Assembly (NCBI GenBank): GCA_002352285.1 | Contig: DEIC01000118.1 | Coordinates: 30,809 to 44,620, forward strand | Direction of reading: 5' to 3' | Origin: Alphaproteobacteria bacterium UBA2784 | Lineage (GTDB): Bacteria > Pseudomonadota > Alphaproteobacteria > Micropepsales > Micropepsaceae | DNA length: 13,812 nt | Shown here: one piece after another, positions 1 through 6,955 of the stretch | How positions within the stretch are numbered: the first letter of the stretch is position 1 | Layout of the letters: the number at the start of each line of letters is the position of its first letter | The notes under the pieces: generated by a model | Told to the model about the DNA's origin: nothing | Seen by the model: only the letters and a program-made list of their open reading frames with translations | The model's database searches: none | Program-made: the position numbers and the translations under genes

Positions 1-2
1 CG

Positions 3-260
3 CTGGCCCATGCCGAGATTGATGCCGACACGCTGTCGCGCCTGATGGCCGAGCCTGATCCTGCGCCCGATGATCTCGACGCGCTGGATGCTGCATGGGA
101 AGAACAAGAGGTGCTCTTTGGCCCCGGCGCTGCGGCCGATGATTGCGGCCGCGATGCGCTGGCAGCGCGGCTGCGCCAGGCGCGGCGTCCGGCCGATGGC
201 GCGGCGCCACTGCGCACCGGCCCGCGCGTTGACATCACCCATTCCGCTTCACGCGCTTAA
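3..260 (+). CDS. narJ: NarJ, nitrate reductase assembly chaperone (3' end only)
   Basis: This is the last 85 codons of an open frame that enters from the left edge and stops with TAA at 258-260. NarJ is the cytoplasmic chaperone that holds NarGH until the molybdenum cofactor is inserted and the complex docks on NarI; it is not part of the mature enzyme. The visible part is acidic and Ala-rich, with a DALDAAWEEQEVLFGP stretch. That resembles the Trp-Glu-Glu...Phe-Gly segment near the C-terminus of NarJ proteins. The stronger evidence is position: the stop lies 10 bases before narI, the usual narJ-narI order. The N-terminal domain lies outside the window, so the call rests on a short tail plus context. 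Confidence 0.8.
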   Translation: MAHAEIDADTLSRLMAEPDPAPDDLDALDAAWEEQEVLFGPGAAADDCGRDALAARLRQARRPADGAAPLRTGPRVDITHSASRA

Positions 261-264
261 GGAG
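259..264 (+). promoter_or_regulatory. Ribosome binding site of narI
   Basis: AAGGAG is a near-perfect Shine-Dalgarno sequence six bases before the narI ATG at 271. It overlaps the narJ stop codon, so ribosomes ending narJ are placed to restart on narI. It fixes the narI start. Confidence 0.8.
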
Positions 265-270
265 CGTGCC

Positions 271-969
271 ATGAAGGACATGATCTTCCACATCCTCTTC
301 GTCTGGTATCCTTATGTGTGCATCTCGGCGTTCGTGTTCGGGTCATTGATCCGCTTTGACCGCGAGCAGTACACGTGGAAGGCGCACTCCAGCCAGCTGT
401 TGCGCAAGCGGCAGCTGAAATGGGGATCAAACCTCTTCCACTTCGGAATCCTTTTCCTGTTCCTTGGCCATACGGTTGGCCTTCTGACGCCAACCTCGGT
501 CTATACGCTGGTGATCTCGCCGGAGGACAAGCAGTTTGTGGCGATGGCGGCGGGCGGCGTTGCGGGCATCGCCTGCTTCATCGGCCTCACGCTTCTGCTG
601 CACCGCCGGCTTTTTGATGCACGCATCCGGCAGACCTCGACCTATATGGACCTTGCGATCCTCACCATCCTCTGGGTGCAGCTGGTTCTGGGCCTTGCCA
701 CGCTGCCTTATTCATGGGGGCACGAAGATGCGCACGTGATGCTGACGCTGTCGCACTGGGCGCAGGGCATCGTGACCGTGCAGCCGGTTGATGCGGGCAC
801 GCTTCAGGGTCTCGACTGGCCCTATCTCGTGCATCTCGTGCTGGGCATGACCATCTTCCTCATCTTCCCGTTCTCGCGCCTTGTGCATATCTGGTCAGCG
901 CCCGTGTGGTATCTGGGCCGCAAGGGCTATCAGGTCGTGCGCACCCGCAAACCCCAGGCTGCGGAGTGA
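271..969 (+). CDS. narI: Respiratory nitrate reductase gamma subunit (cytochrome b)
   Basis: NarI is the membrane diheme cytochrome b of NarGHI. It oxidises quinol at the periplasmic side and passes electrons through two b hemes to the NarH iron-sulfur clusters and the NarG molybdenum centre. The 232-residue product matches the usual family length. Five hydrophobic segments are visible. The four axial heme His are present at 57 and 67 (in FHFGILFLFLGH) and at 188 and 206 (in HLVLGM and RLVHIW), each one residue off the E. coli positions 56, 66, 187 and 205. The gene lies 10 bases after narJ and 5 bases before the isomerase gene, inside the operon. No key residue is missing, so it should be functional if narGHJ are intact upstream. 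Confidence 0.97.
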   Translation: MKDMIFHILFVWYPYVCISAFVFGSLIRFDREQYTWKAHSSQLLRKRQLKWGSNLFHFGILFLFLGHTVGLLTPTSVYTLVISPEDKQFVAMAAGGVAGIACFIGLTLLLHRRLFDARIRQTSTYMDLAILTILWVQLVLGLATLPYSWGHEDAHVMLTLSHWAQGIVTVQPVDAGTLQGLDWPYLVHLVLGMTIFLIFPFSRLVHIWSAPVWYLGRKGYQVVRTRKPQAAE

Positions 970-974
970 CCGCC

Positions 975-1799
975 ATGAGCACAGCCGCCTGCAGCGTGCG
1001 GCCCGCATTGCCGCAGAACCGGGCAAAGATCAGCGTCAATGGTGTGGCGATCCCGCGCGATGCCATCTCGCGCGAGGCGCAGAACCATCCCGCCGCGCGG
1101 CCGTTCGAGGCGTGGATGGCGGCGGCGCGCGCCTTGTGCGTGCGCGAGCTTCTGCTGCAGGAGGCCAAACGCCTGCAGCTTGACGCCACGCCCGCCTGCG
1201 ATGACGAGGGCCGCCGGGAAACGATGGATGAAGCCCTGATCCGCACGCTGCTGGAAACGCAGGTGCATGTGCCTGCTCCCAGCACGGAGGAATGCCGCCG
1301 CTACTACGACGCCAATCGCGCGCGCTTTACGTCACCGGCCATCCTTGAAGTGCGGCACATACTTGTCCCGCGCGGCGACGATGCAGAGGCTGCACGCGGC
1401 CAGGCGCAAAACCTGATTGCGGCGCTGGCTGCGGGCGCCTCCTTTGCCGGTCTGGCAGAAGAATTTTCCGCCTGCCCGTCAGCGAAGACCGGCGGCTCGC
1501 TGGGCCAGATCAGCACGGGCGACACGGTGCCCGAGTTTGAATCTGTCCTTGATGATTTGCCGGAAGGCACGGTTGCGCCCCAACCCATCGAAACCCGTTA
1601 TGGCTTTCATGTGGTGGAGGTGCTGCGCCGCATCGCACCGCAGGAGCTGCCCTTTGACGCGGTGCGCGATGCGATTGCTGCTTTCCTCCCCGCGCGCAGC
1701 CGCATGATGGCGGAGCGCCAGTATGTGGAGATCCTGGCGGGTCAGGCGGCGATTGAGGGCATTGCGCTTTCCGGCGCCGCCACGCCTCTCGTGCAGTGA
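975..1799 (+). CDS. Parvulin-type peptidyl-prolyl isomerase, nar-operon type
   Basis: This 274-residue protein has a parvulin (PpiC) rotamase domain at about residues 122-218. Visible family features are EVRHILV at the first strand, the FAGLAEEFSACPSAKTGGSLGQI stretch in two parts, and ETRYGFHVVEVL at the end. The N-terminal 100 residues form a mainly helical region like that of NifM-type and SurA-type isomerases. No signal peptide is visible, so it should act in the cytoplasm, where NarGH matures. It starts 5 bases after narI, with GGAG eight bases before the ATG. Parvulins follow narI in several alphaproteobacterial nar operons, so a role in folding or assembly of nitrate reductase is a reasonable inference but is not shown by the sequence. 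Confidence 0.88.
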   Translation: MSTAACSVRPALPQNRAKISVNGVAIPRDAISREAQNHPAARPFEAWMAAARALCVRELLLQEAKRLQLDATPACDDEGRRETMDEALIRTLLETQVHVPAPSTEECRRYYDANRARFTSPAILEVRHILVPRGDDAEAARGQAQNLIAALAAGASFAGLAEEFSACPSAKTGGSLGQISTGDTVPEFESVLDDLPEGTVAPQPIETRYGFHVVEVLRRIAPQELPFDAVRDAIAAFLPARSRMMAERQYVEILAGQAAIEGIALSGAATPLVQ

Positions 1800-1806
1800 G
1801 GGTGTC

Positions 1807-2148
1807 ATGCTGCTTTCAACCCTGATGCAGGGATTGCGCGACGAGACACAGGCGGAAGCCGTTCTGCTGACGCTTGATGATCTGGTGCTGAAGGCGGGCG
1901 TTGAGGACATGCGCGCGCATCACCACGAATCCGCTGGCGAATATGCAGCGGGCGCTGTTCACCGCTTTTCCCAGGGCGCCAGTGATGAGGACTGGCTGTC
2001 GCTCATCCCTGCCATCCAGAAAAGTGACGACCCGGCGCGCGCTGCCCTTTCCTTCATGTTGCGCTGGGCGGTTGCGGCCGACCGCAAGGAGATTTCCGGC
2101 GTGCCACCCTGCGCCTGCGGCAAAGCGGAGGCTTGCAGCCATGATTGA
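1807..2148 (+). CDS. Small nar-operon protein of unknown function with a Cys/His tail
   Basis: I do not recognise this 113-residue protein. It begins 7 bases after the isomerase with GAGGG just before the ATG, and its end overlaps the next gene by 8 bases, so it is clearly part of the operon. The body looks helical and soluble, with no signal peptide or membrane segment. It has a His triplet at 38-40 and a C-terminal tail with Cys at 102, 104 and 110 followed by His112 (PPCACGKAEACSHD). The Cys spacing could bind a metal or an iron-sulfur centre, but this is only a suggestion. Its place between a folding factor and a hemerythrin-like protein suggests an accessory role in nitrate respiration. 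Confidence 0.75.
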   Translation: MLLSTLMQGLRDETQAEAVLLTLDDLVLKAGVEDMRAHHHESAGEYAAGAVHRFSQGASDEDWLSLIPAIQKSDDPARAALSFMLRWAVAADRKEISGVPPCACGKAEACSHD

Positions 2149-2707
2149 AGGGCGCGGCCAGCAGCAGAGCTTCGCCATGCGCGCCATGCGCGGCGAAGCC
2201 ATGCCTGTGCCGCTTGCGCCCCATCTTCTGTCGAGCCCGCTTGAGTATCTTTACGCCGACCATCTGCGCCAGCGCAGCGTGTGCGCCATTCTGCGGCGGA
2301 TTGCGGCCGAGGGCCGTGTGGCCGCGCATGAGGCAGCTGCGCTTGCATCATTTCTGGAGCGCGACCTGATCCTGCATCACGAGGATGAGGAGCGCGGGCT
2401 TTTTCCCCTCATCATCAAGCGCAGCGCTGGCGAGGACCGGCTTGAGGCCGATCTTGCGCGCCTTGCACAGGATCACAAAAGGGTGCGGCCGCAGATCATG
2501 CGACTGGCCGATATTCTGACGCATGCCGCACCTGAGATCGGTACGGCAGATGCCCCGCTCTTTACCGGATTTGCCGCACACGAGCTGCGCCATCTTGCCT
2601 TTGAAAGCGGCGTCGTGCTGCCGATCGCGCGGGTGCGCCTGACGCGCAAAGACATCACCGAACTGTCGCGCGACATGCGCGCGCGGCGGGGGATTGCAGC
2701 GCCATGA
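2141..2707 (+). CDS. Hemerythrin-like (HHE) domain protein
   Basis: This 188-residue soluble protein carries a four-helix hemerythrin-type cation-binding domain. Candidate di-iron ligands fall in the expected order: His41 (YADHLRQ), His79/His80 with Glu83/Glu84 (LHHEDEERGLFPL), His112 (DHKRVRP), and His147/His151 with Glu155 (AAHELRHLAFE). The EE-x-x-LFPLI motif is typical of the family. Such proteins bind oxygen or nitric oxide, or repair iron centres under nitrosative stress (as with YtfE/DnrN relatives). In a nitrate-respiration operon, a sensor or scavenger of O2 or NO is plausible. GGAGG at 2127-2131 supports the ATG at 2141, inside the end of the previous gene. The next gene begins in an ATGA overlap with its stop. 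Confidence 0.85.
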   Translation: MIEGRGQQQSFAMRAMRGEAMPVPLAPHLLSSPLEYLYADHLRQRSVCAILRRIAAEGRVAAHEAAALASFLERDLILHHEDEERGLFPLIIKRSAGEDRLEADLARLAQDHKRVRPQIMRLADILTHAAPEIGTADAPLFTGFAAHELRHLAFESGVVLPIARVRLTRKDITELSRDMRARRGIAAP

Positions 2708-3429
2708 GCCGCACACTCGATCATCTGCTTGACCGCAACGTGGCCTGGGCGGATGCAAAGACGCGCCATGACCCTGAATTCTTCCGCCGCATGGAGGCGC
2801 AGCAGACGCCGCATTATCTGTGGATCGGCTGCTCTGACAGCCGCGTGACCGCCAATGACGTGCTGGGGCTTGATCCCGGCGAAGTTTTTGTCCACCGCAA
2901 CATCGCCAACATCGTCCATACCAGCGATCTCAACATTCTTTCCGTGCTGGCCTTTGCGGTCGAGCATCTGCGCGTGCAGCACGTCATCGTCTGCGGCCAT
3001 TACAATTGCGGCGGCATTGTGCGTGCGCTGTCTGACGAGCGGGGCGCGATGCTGGACCACTGGCTGCAGCCCGTCACCGTGCTTTACCGCAAGCATCGGG
3101 CGGTCTTTGATGCCATGGCGCCCCACGTGCGGCTTGACCGGCTATGCGAACTCAACATCGAAATGCAGGTGCGCAGGCTTGCCGCCACGCCGATCATCGA
3201 GAATGCATGGGCGCGCGGTCAGGAGCTGCATCTGCATGGCTGGATTTATGCCATCGGCGATGGCCTGATCCGCGATCTGGGCCCGCATCTTTCATCGATC
3301 AGTGAACGCGACAATCTGCGGGCCCTTGATGAGTGCGTGCTGGCACCGTCCACGCCTGTCATCCGCGCACACCGGCCGGCTGCATCCTGCTGTGGCGGAC
3401 AGTGCGGAGGCGGCCATGATGCTGGATGA
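2704..3429 (+). CDS. Beta-class carbonic anhydrase
   Basis: This is a 241-residue beta carbonic anhydrase, which interconverts CO2 and bicarbonate with a catalytic zinc. The zinc ligands are Cys43, His99 and Cys102. The Asp-Arg dyad partners are Asp45 and Arg47 in GCSDSRV. The VFVHRNIAN and CGHYNCGG blocks are also present. Positions are within one of those in E. coli Can, so the enzyme looks intact and cytoplasmic. The last 16 residues form an unusual Cys/Gly-rich tail (SCCGGQCGGGHDAG). The ATG overlaps the hemerythrin stop by 4 bases (ATGA), implying coupled translation, and the 3' end overlaps the next gene by 14 bases. A carbonic anhydrase inside a nar operon is not standard; its purpose there is unknown. 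Confidence 0.95.
   Translation: MSRTLDHLLDRNVAWADAKTRHDPEFFRRMEAQQTPHYLWIGCSDSRVTANDVLGLDPGEVFVHRNIANIVHTSDLNILSVLAFAVEHLRVQHVIVCGHYNCGGIVRALSDERGAMLDHWLQPVTVLYRKHRAVFDAMAPHVRLDRLCELNIEMQVRRLAATPIIENAWARGQELHLHGWIYAIGDGLIRDLGPHLSSISERDNLRALDECVLAPSTPVIRAHRPAASCCGGQCGGGHDAG
3406..3410 (+). promoter_or_regulatory. Ribosome binding site of the DUF2478 gene
   Basis: GGAGG lies five bases before the ATG at 3416, inside the last codons of the carbonic anhydrase gene. It decides the start at 3416 over upstream in-frame codons that would overlap the anhydrase much further. Confidence 0.75.
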
Positions 3430-3988
3430 AGTTGTGACCAAAGCGCCAATCACCGCGCTTGTCTATGAAACAGGTGACCCGCAGCCAGGGCCGCTCCTGG
3501 CGGCCATCGCGCATGCGGTCGCTGCACGCGGCGGAACGCCGGCAGGCGTCATTGAACATCTGAATGACGATGCCGACGACGGCCCGGCGCCTCACCGCTG
3601 CGATGTGCGGCTGGAGGTTCTGGGGATGCAGACTTCGCTTGCCCTTTCGGAAAATCGTGGCCGCGGCGCGCGGGGGTGCCGTCTTGATGCCGATGCGCTG
3701 ATGCGCGCTGTGCAGTTGACGCAGGCAGCGCTGGAGGGCGGCGCGGACATTCTTCTCGTCAACAAATTCGGCAAAATGGAAGCCGAAGGCGGGGGCTTTC
3801 GCGATGCAATCGGCGAAGCTGTGGCGCGCGGCGTGCCCGTGCTGATCGGCGTTCCTGCCCGCAATCTTGACGCCTTTCGCGCCTTTGCCGGCGGACTGGC
3901 GGTGGAGATGGCGACCGGCAGTATGCGCATCGATAGCGGGACGGATCGCGTACCTGTCGCCTTCGCGCCACAGAGCACAGCTTCCTGA
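3416..3988 (+). CDS. DUF2478 family protein, probable molybdenum-linked P-loop-type protein
   Basis: The 190-residue product resembles the DUF2478 family. It opens with a short beta strand and a Gly-containing loop (ALVYETGDPQPGPLL, residues 14-28) and has the characteristic block ADILLVNKFGKMEAEGGGF at 110-128, followed by AIGEAVARGVPVLIGVP. The fold suggests a nucleotide-binding alpha/beta protein, though the loop is not a canonical Walker A. Family members are known to sit near molybdate ABC transporters. Here the gene closes an operon for a molybdenum enzyme, which suggests help with molybdenum or cofactor supply. It overlaps the carbonic anhydrase by 14 bases. It is the last gene of the run; a gap of 72 bases follows. 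Confidence 0.82.
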   Translation: MMLDEVVTKAPITALVYETGDPQPGPLLAAIAHAVAARGGTPAGVIEHLNDDADDGPAPHRCDVRLEVLGMQTSLALSENRGRGARGCRLDADALMRAVQLTQAALEGGADILLVNKFGKMEAEGGGFRDAIGEAVARGVPVLIGVPARNLDAFRAFAGGLAVEMATGSMRIDSGTDRVPVAFAPQSTAS

Positions 3989-4060
3989 ACCTGCAACAGT
4001 TCATGCCACAGTCCTGCTTCAATGCAGGCCCAGCGTTTTTCCGGTGAAGCGGGGAACGCC

Positions 4061-4588
4061 ATGCTGTCTTTACTTGTCATTGCTTGCGCAAGCTTTCTGA
4101 CGGCAGCCGAGATCGGCGGACAATCGGCTGAAGTGGCGGCCGATGCGCCCATCGTAATTGCCCAGCACATGCCCTGCGTGCCGCCGGATGGCTTTGCTGT
4201 CGTGCCGGTTGGTGACGAAAACCTTATTGTAGCGAAGGGCTCCGAGTACGGGATTTCTGTTTATGCCTATGACCCCGAGGGGCACCCGGCGCCCGTTCAC
4301 GACGGCTATCGCGTGCCCTATCTCGTCATGGTCGGCGGATTTTTTCTCGGGGGTGACATCCAGGTATTCTGGATCCATGTACGTGACGGGTACACGCTGA
4401 GTTTCAATCCGGCGCTGTCGGAAGCCTACACAAATTCGACCGGAGCGAGCGTGATCTACTTCGATTCTTTTGAGGAAGACTGCTATCCGCACTGCATCAA
4501 ACGCCAATATCTCCTTGAAATTGGCAATGACCGGCGCGTCAAGCTCAATGGCGTCGAGATTTACCGCATTAAAGAATGGGCGGGGTGA
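4061..4588 (+). CDS. Secreted protein of unknown function, first of a tandem pair
   Basis: I do not recognise this family. The 175-residue product begins with a hydrophobic N-terminus (MLSLLVIACASFLTAAE) that looks like an export signal. The VIAC sequence could also be read as a lipobox, although the preceding hydrophobic stretch is short. The mature part is predicted mostly beta, with many aromatic residues and three Cys, at 39, 141 and 145 (EDCYPHC). GGGGAA just before the ATG at 4061 favours this start over an upstream in-frame ATG at 4022, which lacks a Shine-Dalgarno sequence. The next gene starts after one base, so the two are co-transcribed. The same Cys layout occurs in the next protein, suggesting a shared fold and a possible disulfide. 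Confidence 0.75.
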   Translation: MLSLLVIACASFLTAAEIGGQSAEVAADAPIVIAQHMPCVPPDGFAVVPVGDENLIVAKGSEYGISVYAYDPEGHPAPVHDGYRVPYLVMVGGFFLGGDIQVFWIHVRDGYTLSFNPALSEAYTNSTGASVIYFDSFEEDCYPHCIKRQYLLEIGNDRRVKLNGVEIYRIKEWAG

Positions 4589-4589
4589 G

Positions 4590-5132
4590 ATGGGACGTAT
4601 GCTAATTGGCGTTCTCGCCTGCACTCTGACCACAATGCCGCTGAAGTCGCTCGCGAGAGATCGCGAGCAGTACCAGCTGTCGACCACCAATGTCCGCGCC
4701 GAGGCGGTTGAATGCATTCCCGGTGAAGAGTTTGTTGATCTCATCCGCCACACACCACTGGTCAGCGATCATGGCTTTTCAGTCGCTTTCTTTGAAACGT
4801 ACCACGAGGAGCATACGTTTGACGAAGGCGGCGACAACTGGGCAGCCGGGTTTGCAGTCGTCACGCGAAAAGGCGAACCCGGTAATGCCCGCGTTTTCAG
4901 GATGTGGTCCCAAAGGGACTTCTATCTTTCGGTCAACGAAGGCGATTCACTGCGCATTTCGATTGAGGATCATGTCGCCACACTTTCATTCAGGACGTGG
5001 TACAGCGGTTGCGAGGGCGCATGCCCTATTGAAACTCACAACATGGCTGTCGATGCCGACGGCGTGATCACGTTTGACGGTGAAGTGGTTGGCAGGTTTG
5101 ATGCCAGCGAAGGCGCGTCGGGTGACCGCTAG
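4590..5132 (+). CDS. Secreted protein of unknown function, second of a tandem pair
   Basis: This 180-residue product is unrecognised. Its N-terminus (MGRMLIGVLACTLTTMP) looks like a signal peptide, with a lipobox-like VLAC. An alternative start is the ATG at 4599. The mature part has Cys at 42, 141 and 145 (ECIPG and GCEGAC), nearly the same numbering and C-x3-C spacing as its upstream neighbour, and ends with a similar strand pattern (GVITFDGEVVGRF against RRVKLNGVEIYRI). I infer that the pair arose by an old duplication. It starts one base after the stop of the first gene. Its TAG stop lies only five bases from the stop of the convergent TPR gene, leaving no room for a separate terminator. 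Confidence 0.75.
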   Translation: MGRMLIGVLACTLTTMPLKSLARDREQYQLSTTNVRAEAVECIPGEEFVDLIRHTPLVSDHGFSVAFFETYHEEHTFDEGGDNWAAGFAVVTRKGEPGNARVFRMWSQRDFYLSVNEGDSLRISIEDHVATLSFRTWYSGCEGACPIETHNMAVDADGVITFDGEVVGRFDASEGASGDR

Positions 5133-5137
5133 GTCGA

Positions 5138-6328
5138 TCAGCGGGCGGGGGCGCTGAGGACCCAGCTCTCTATGTCAGCCATTTGCGCTTGAATGTCCTG
5201 CTCCAGCCTCACGGCTGCCCTGATATCATCCGCCGCCCAATTGTCTTTTCCCAGCATCCGGTAAATCAGAGAGCGAATGTACCATGCGCGTGCCGATGAC
5301 TGGTTCAATGCGATTGCGCGGCTTGCAATGATCTGCGCCTTTTCCGGGTCGCCGCTCAGGAGCAGGGCCAGCGCAAGTGTGCCAAGTGTCTGGACGTTCT
5401 CCGGGTCCCGTTGAGCCGCCCGCTCGCAGTCCCACAATGCAAGGGCGACGTCTTCGCCGGGGCGCAAGCGCAAGAAACAGCGACCGCTCAGTGAAGCGGG
5501 ATCATCACGCCAAAGCAGCGCGTTCGAATAGGCATCAATTGCCTCTTCATAGCGGCGAAGGTCAGTGAGGGCTTCTGCCCTTCCCTGATGGGCTGCAAAG
5601 TTCCAAGGTCTGAGTGCCAGGACGGCATCATAATCAATCAGTGCCCCCTCCGCGTCCCCCTTGTATCGCCGTCCCGATCCGCGATCGAGGCGGATCAGAT
5701 GATTTTCTGGTGCGCGCGATACCGCCTCGTCGATCAAGGCGCGGCTGAGGCTGGCATCATATTCACTCTCATCATCCATTGCTTCGAGACGCGCCAGCGT
5801 GAAGTAAAGCCAGGGATGTTCGGGAGCCAACCTGCGGGCCCGCGGGAGATAGTCGTCTCCGGGTTCCGAAGCCCATTCATAGTCGAGTACAAATGCATAC
5901 TCCAAGAGCGCAATCACGTGATCCGGATCGTGCCGGATTGCTGTTTCGAGATCATCGTATTGCAGCGTTAGGTTCGCAAATCTGAATGCACCTGAATCTT
6001 CCCGCCACAATGCGCGGGCGACATAAGCCTCTGCGTTGGTTTGATCAGATGTGATGGCCTGTTCAAAGTTTGACAACGCCTGCGGGTAGGCGCCGATTGC
6101 CTGATAGGCCTTGCCCCGCCAGACCAGCACCATTGAACGCTGGCGCGGCTCGTCAAACCGGTTCAGCGTCAGCAGCGTGTCACAGGCGGCAATAGCCTGC
6201 TGGGGCGCAAGGCCTTCGCATTGCTGCAACAGAATCGGGCGTCTGGGGGCCTCCGTGGCGGAGCCAGCGCCAGGTGCAGCGAGGCACACGGCGGTTGCAC
6301 AGAAGATTGATGCCAGCAGCAACTTCAT
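5138..6328 (-). CDS. Exported tetratricopeptide-repeat protein
   Basis: This 396-residue protein consists largely of TPR helical-hairpin repeats, which act as protein-protein scaffolds. Repeats are visible as A-x2-x-RG-x-A...Y-x-x-AL/AI-x-x-x-x-x-A patterns at about 66-99, 100-135, 205-240 (GDAEGALIDYDAVLALRP), 245-275 (YEEAIDAYSNALLW), 310-342 and 346-375. The N-terminus (MKLLLASIFCATAVCLAAPGAGSA) is a Sec signal peptide, so it acts in the periplasm or at the outer membrane. Longer starts exist (ATG at 6346, GTG at 6361). I chose 6328 because it begins exactly at the signal peptide and has GGGG upstream. No catalytic domain is seen and the partner is unknown. A membrane-protein gene lies 93 bases upstream on the same strand. 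Confidence 0.88.
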   Translation of the reverse strand: MKLLLASIFCATAVCLAAPGAGSATEAPRRPILLQQCEGLAPQQAIAACDTLLTLNRFDEPRQRSMVLVWRGKAYQAIGAYPQALSNFEQAITSDQTNAEAYVARALWREDSGAFRFANLTLQYDDLETAIRHDPDHVIALLEYAFVLDYEWASEPGDDYLPRARRLAPEHPWLYFTLARLEAMDDESEYDASLSRALIDEAVSRAPENHLIRLDRGSGRRYKGDAEGALIDYDAVLALRPWNFAAHQGRAEALTDLRRYEEAIDAYSNALLWRDDPASLSGRCFLRLRPGEDVALALWDCERAAQRDPENVQTLGTLALALLLSGDPEKAQIIASRAIALNQSSARAWYIRSLIYRMLGKDNWAADDIRAAVRLEQDIQAQMADIESWVLSAPAR

Positions 6329-6421
6329 TGTGATGCCCCGCGCCATCACGCGCCATTTCACGGTGCATCTTGCCTCTCTGATAAAGGCGAATGAATGGCC
6401 GCTTCCGCTCGCGGACGGCTT

Positions 6422-6799
6422 TTACTTGGCGGGTTCCTGGCGCGTTGCAACAAAGGCGATGACAAACAACACCAGCAACACCCCGTCGATCATGCTGCCA
6501 TAGAAAAGCGGGCCTTCGGCCAGGCGGCCCGTGCTGTAAAGCAACAGGCCGGGAACAAAGAAAGAAGCCTTTTCCAGAACCGAAAGCGCCATCAGCGGGC
6601 GGTAACGCGCGGGGTCGCTGGCAATCAGCAGGAACACCAGCTGGAACACCAGCGCGATGCCGACAAAGCCATAGAAATAGGCGGCATAGGGAGCGAGCGG
6701 ATCACCGTCGGGCACGGTTGGCCCCGCAAACATCGCCGGCGTCAGCACGGCAAGGCCATAGACACCGGCCACAAGAAAAATCCAGCGCGCGAGCTTCAT
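6422..6799 (-). CDS. Small integral membrane protein, four predicted helices
   Basis: This 125-residue hydrophobic protein has four likely transmembrane segments, at about residues 5-25 (WIFLVAGVYGLAVLTPAMF), 40-62 (YFYGFVGIALVFQLVFLLIA), 70-90 (around the SVLEKASFFVPGLLLY stretch) and 100-120 (GSMIDGVLLVLFVIAFVAT). I cannot assign it to a characterised family and see no catalytic motif. A strong GGAGG four bases before the ATG fixes the start at 6799 rather than at a longer in-frame start near 6862. It is transcribed away from the LCCL gene, sharing a 156-base upstream region, and the TPR gene follows 93 bases downstream on the same strand. Confidence 0.8.
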   Translation of the reverse strand: MKLARWIFLVAGVYGLAVLTPAMFAGPTVPDGDPLAPYAAYFYGFVGIALVFQLVFLLIASDPARYRPLMALSVLEKASFFVPGLLLYSTGRLAEGPLFYGSMIDGVLLVLFVIAFVATRQEPAK

Positions 6800-6955
6800 G
6801 AAGCCTCCAGTGATTTTGACACGCAAGAAATCCGCCCGGCGCCCCCCCTTGCGCAAGTGCAAAATCTGAACCGGCTGTCGACCGGCGGCCTTGACGCAGA
6901 GTGAATGCGGGATCAGCCTTGCCCGTCACATCTGCGCTAAACGGGGAAACTGGCC
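6800..6955. promoter_or_regulatory. Divergent intergenic region
   Basis: This stretch of 156 bases separates two genes that point away from each other, so promoters for both should lie here. A TTGACG at 6891-6896 could be a -35 element for the rightward gene, but I see no convincing -10 at the right distance. No clear operator palindrome was found. Confidence 0.4.
6804..6808 (-). promoter_or_regulatory. Ribosome binding site of the four-helix membrane protein
   Basis: On the minus strand this reads GGAGG, four bases before the ATG at 6799. It decides between this start and longer upstream in-frame alternatives. Confidence 0.7.

Noticed and set aside
2473..3126. Long minus-strand open frame opposite the hemerythrin and carbonic anhydrase genes
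   Set aside because: It lies antisense to two genes with clear catalytic or ligand motifs; typical spurious frame of GC-rich DNA.
3986..4028. Two small hairpins after the DUF2478 stop (TGAAC/GTTCA and CCTGC/GCAGG)
   Set aside because: Stems of only 5 bp with no following T-run; not strong enough to call a terminator, although the end of the nar operon must be near.
3592..4170. Long minus-strand open frame opposite the DUF2478 gene
   Set aside because: Its product is Arg/Ser/Ala-rich without motifs, and the plus strand carries a recognisable family with a good ribosome binding site.
4070..4753. Long minus-strand open frame opposite the tandem secreted proteins
   Set aside because: No signal or family features; the plus-strand frames have export signals, matching Cys patterns and tight spacing.
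6891..6896. TTGACG as a -35 element for the LCCL gene
   Set aside because: The bases about 17 downstream do not resemble a -10 element, so no promoter is called separately.
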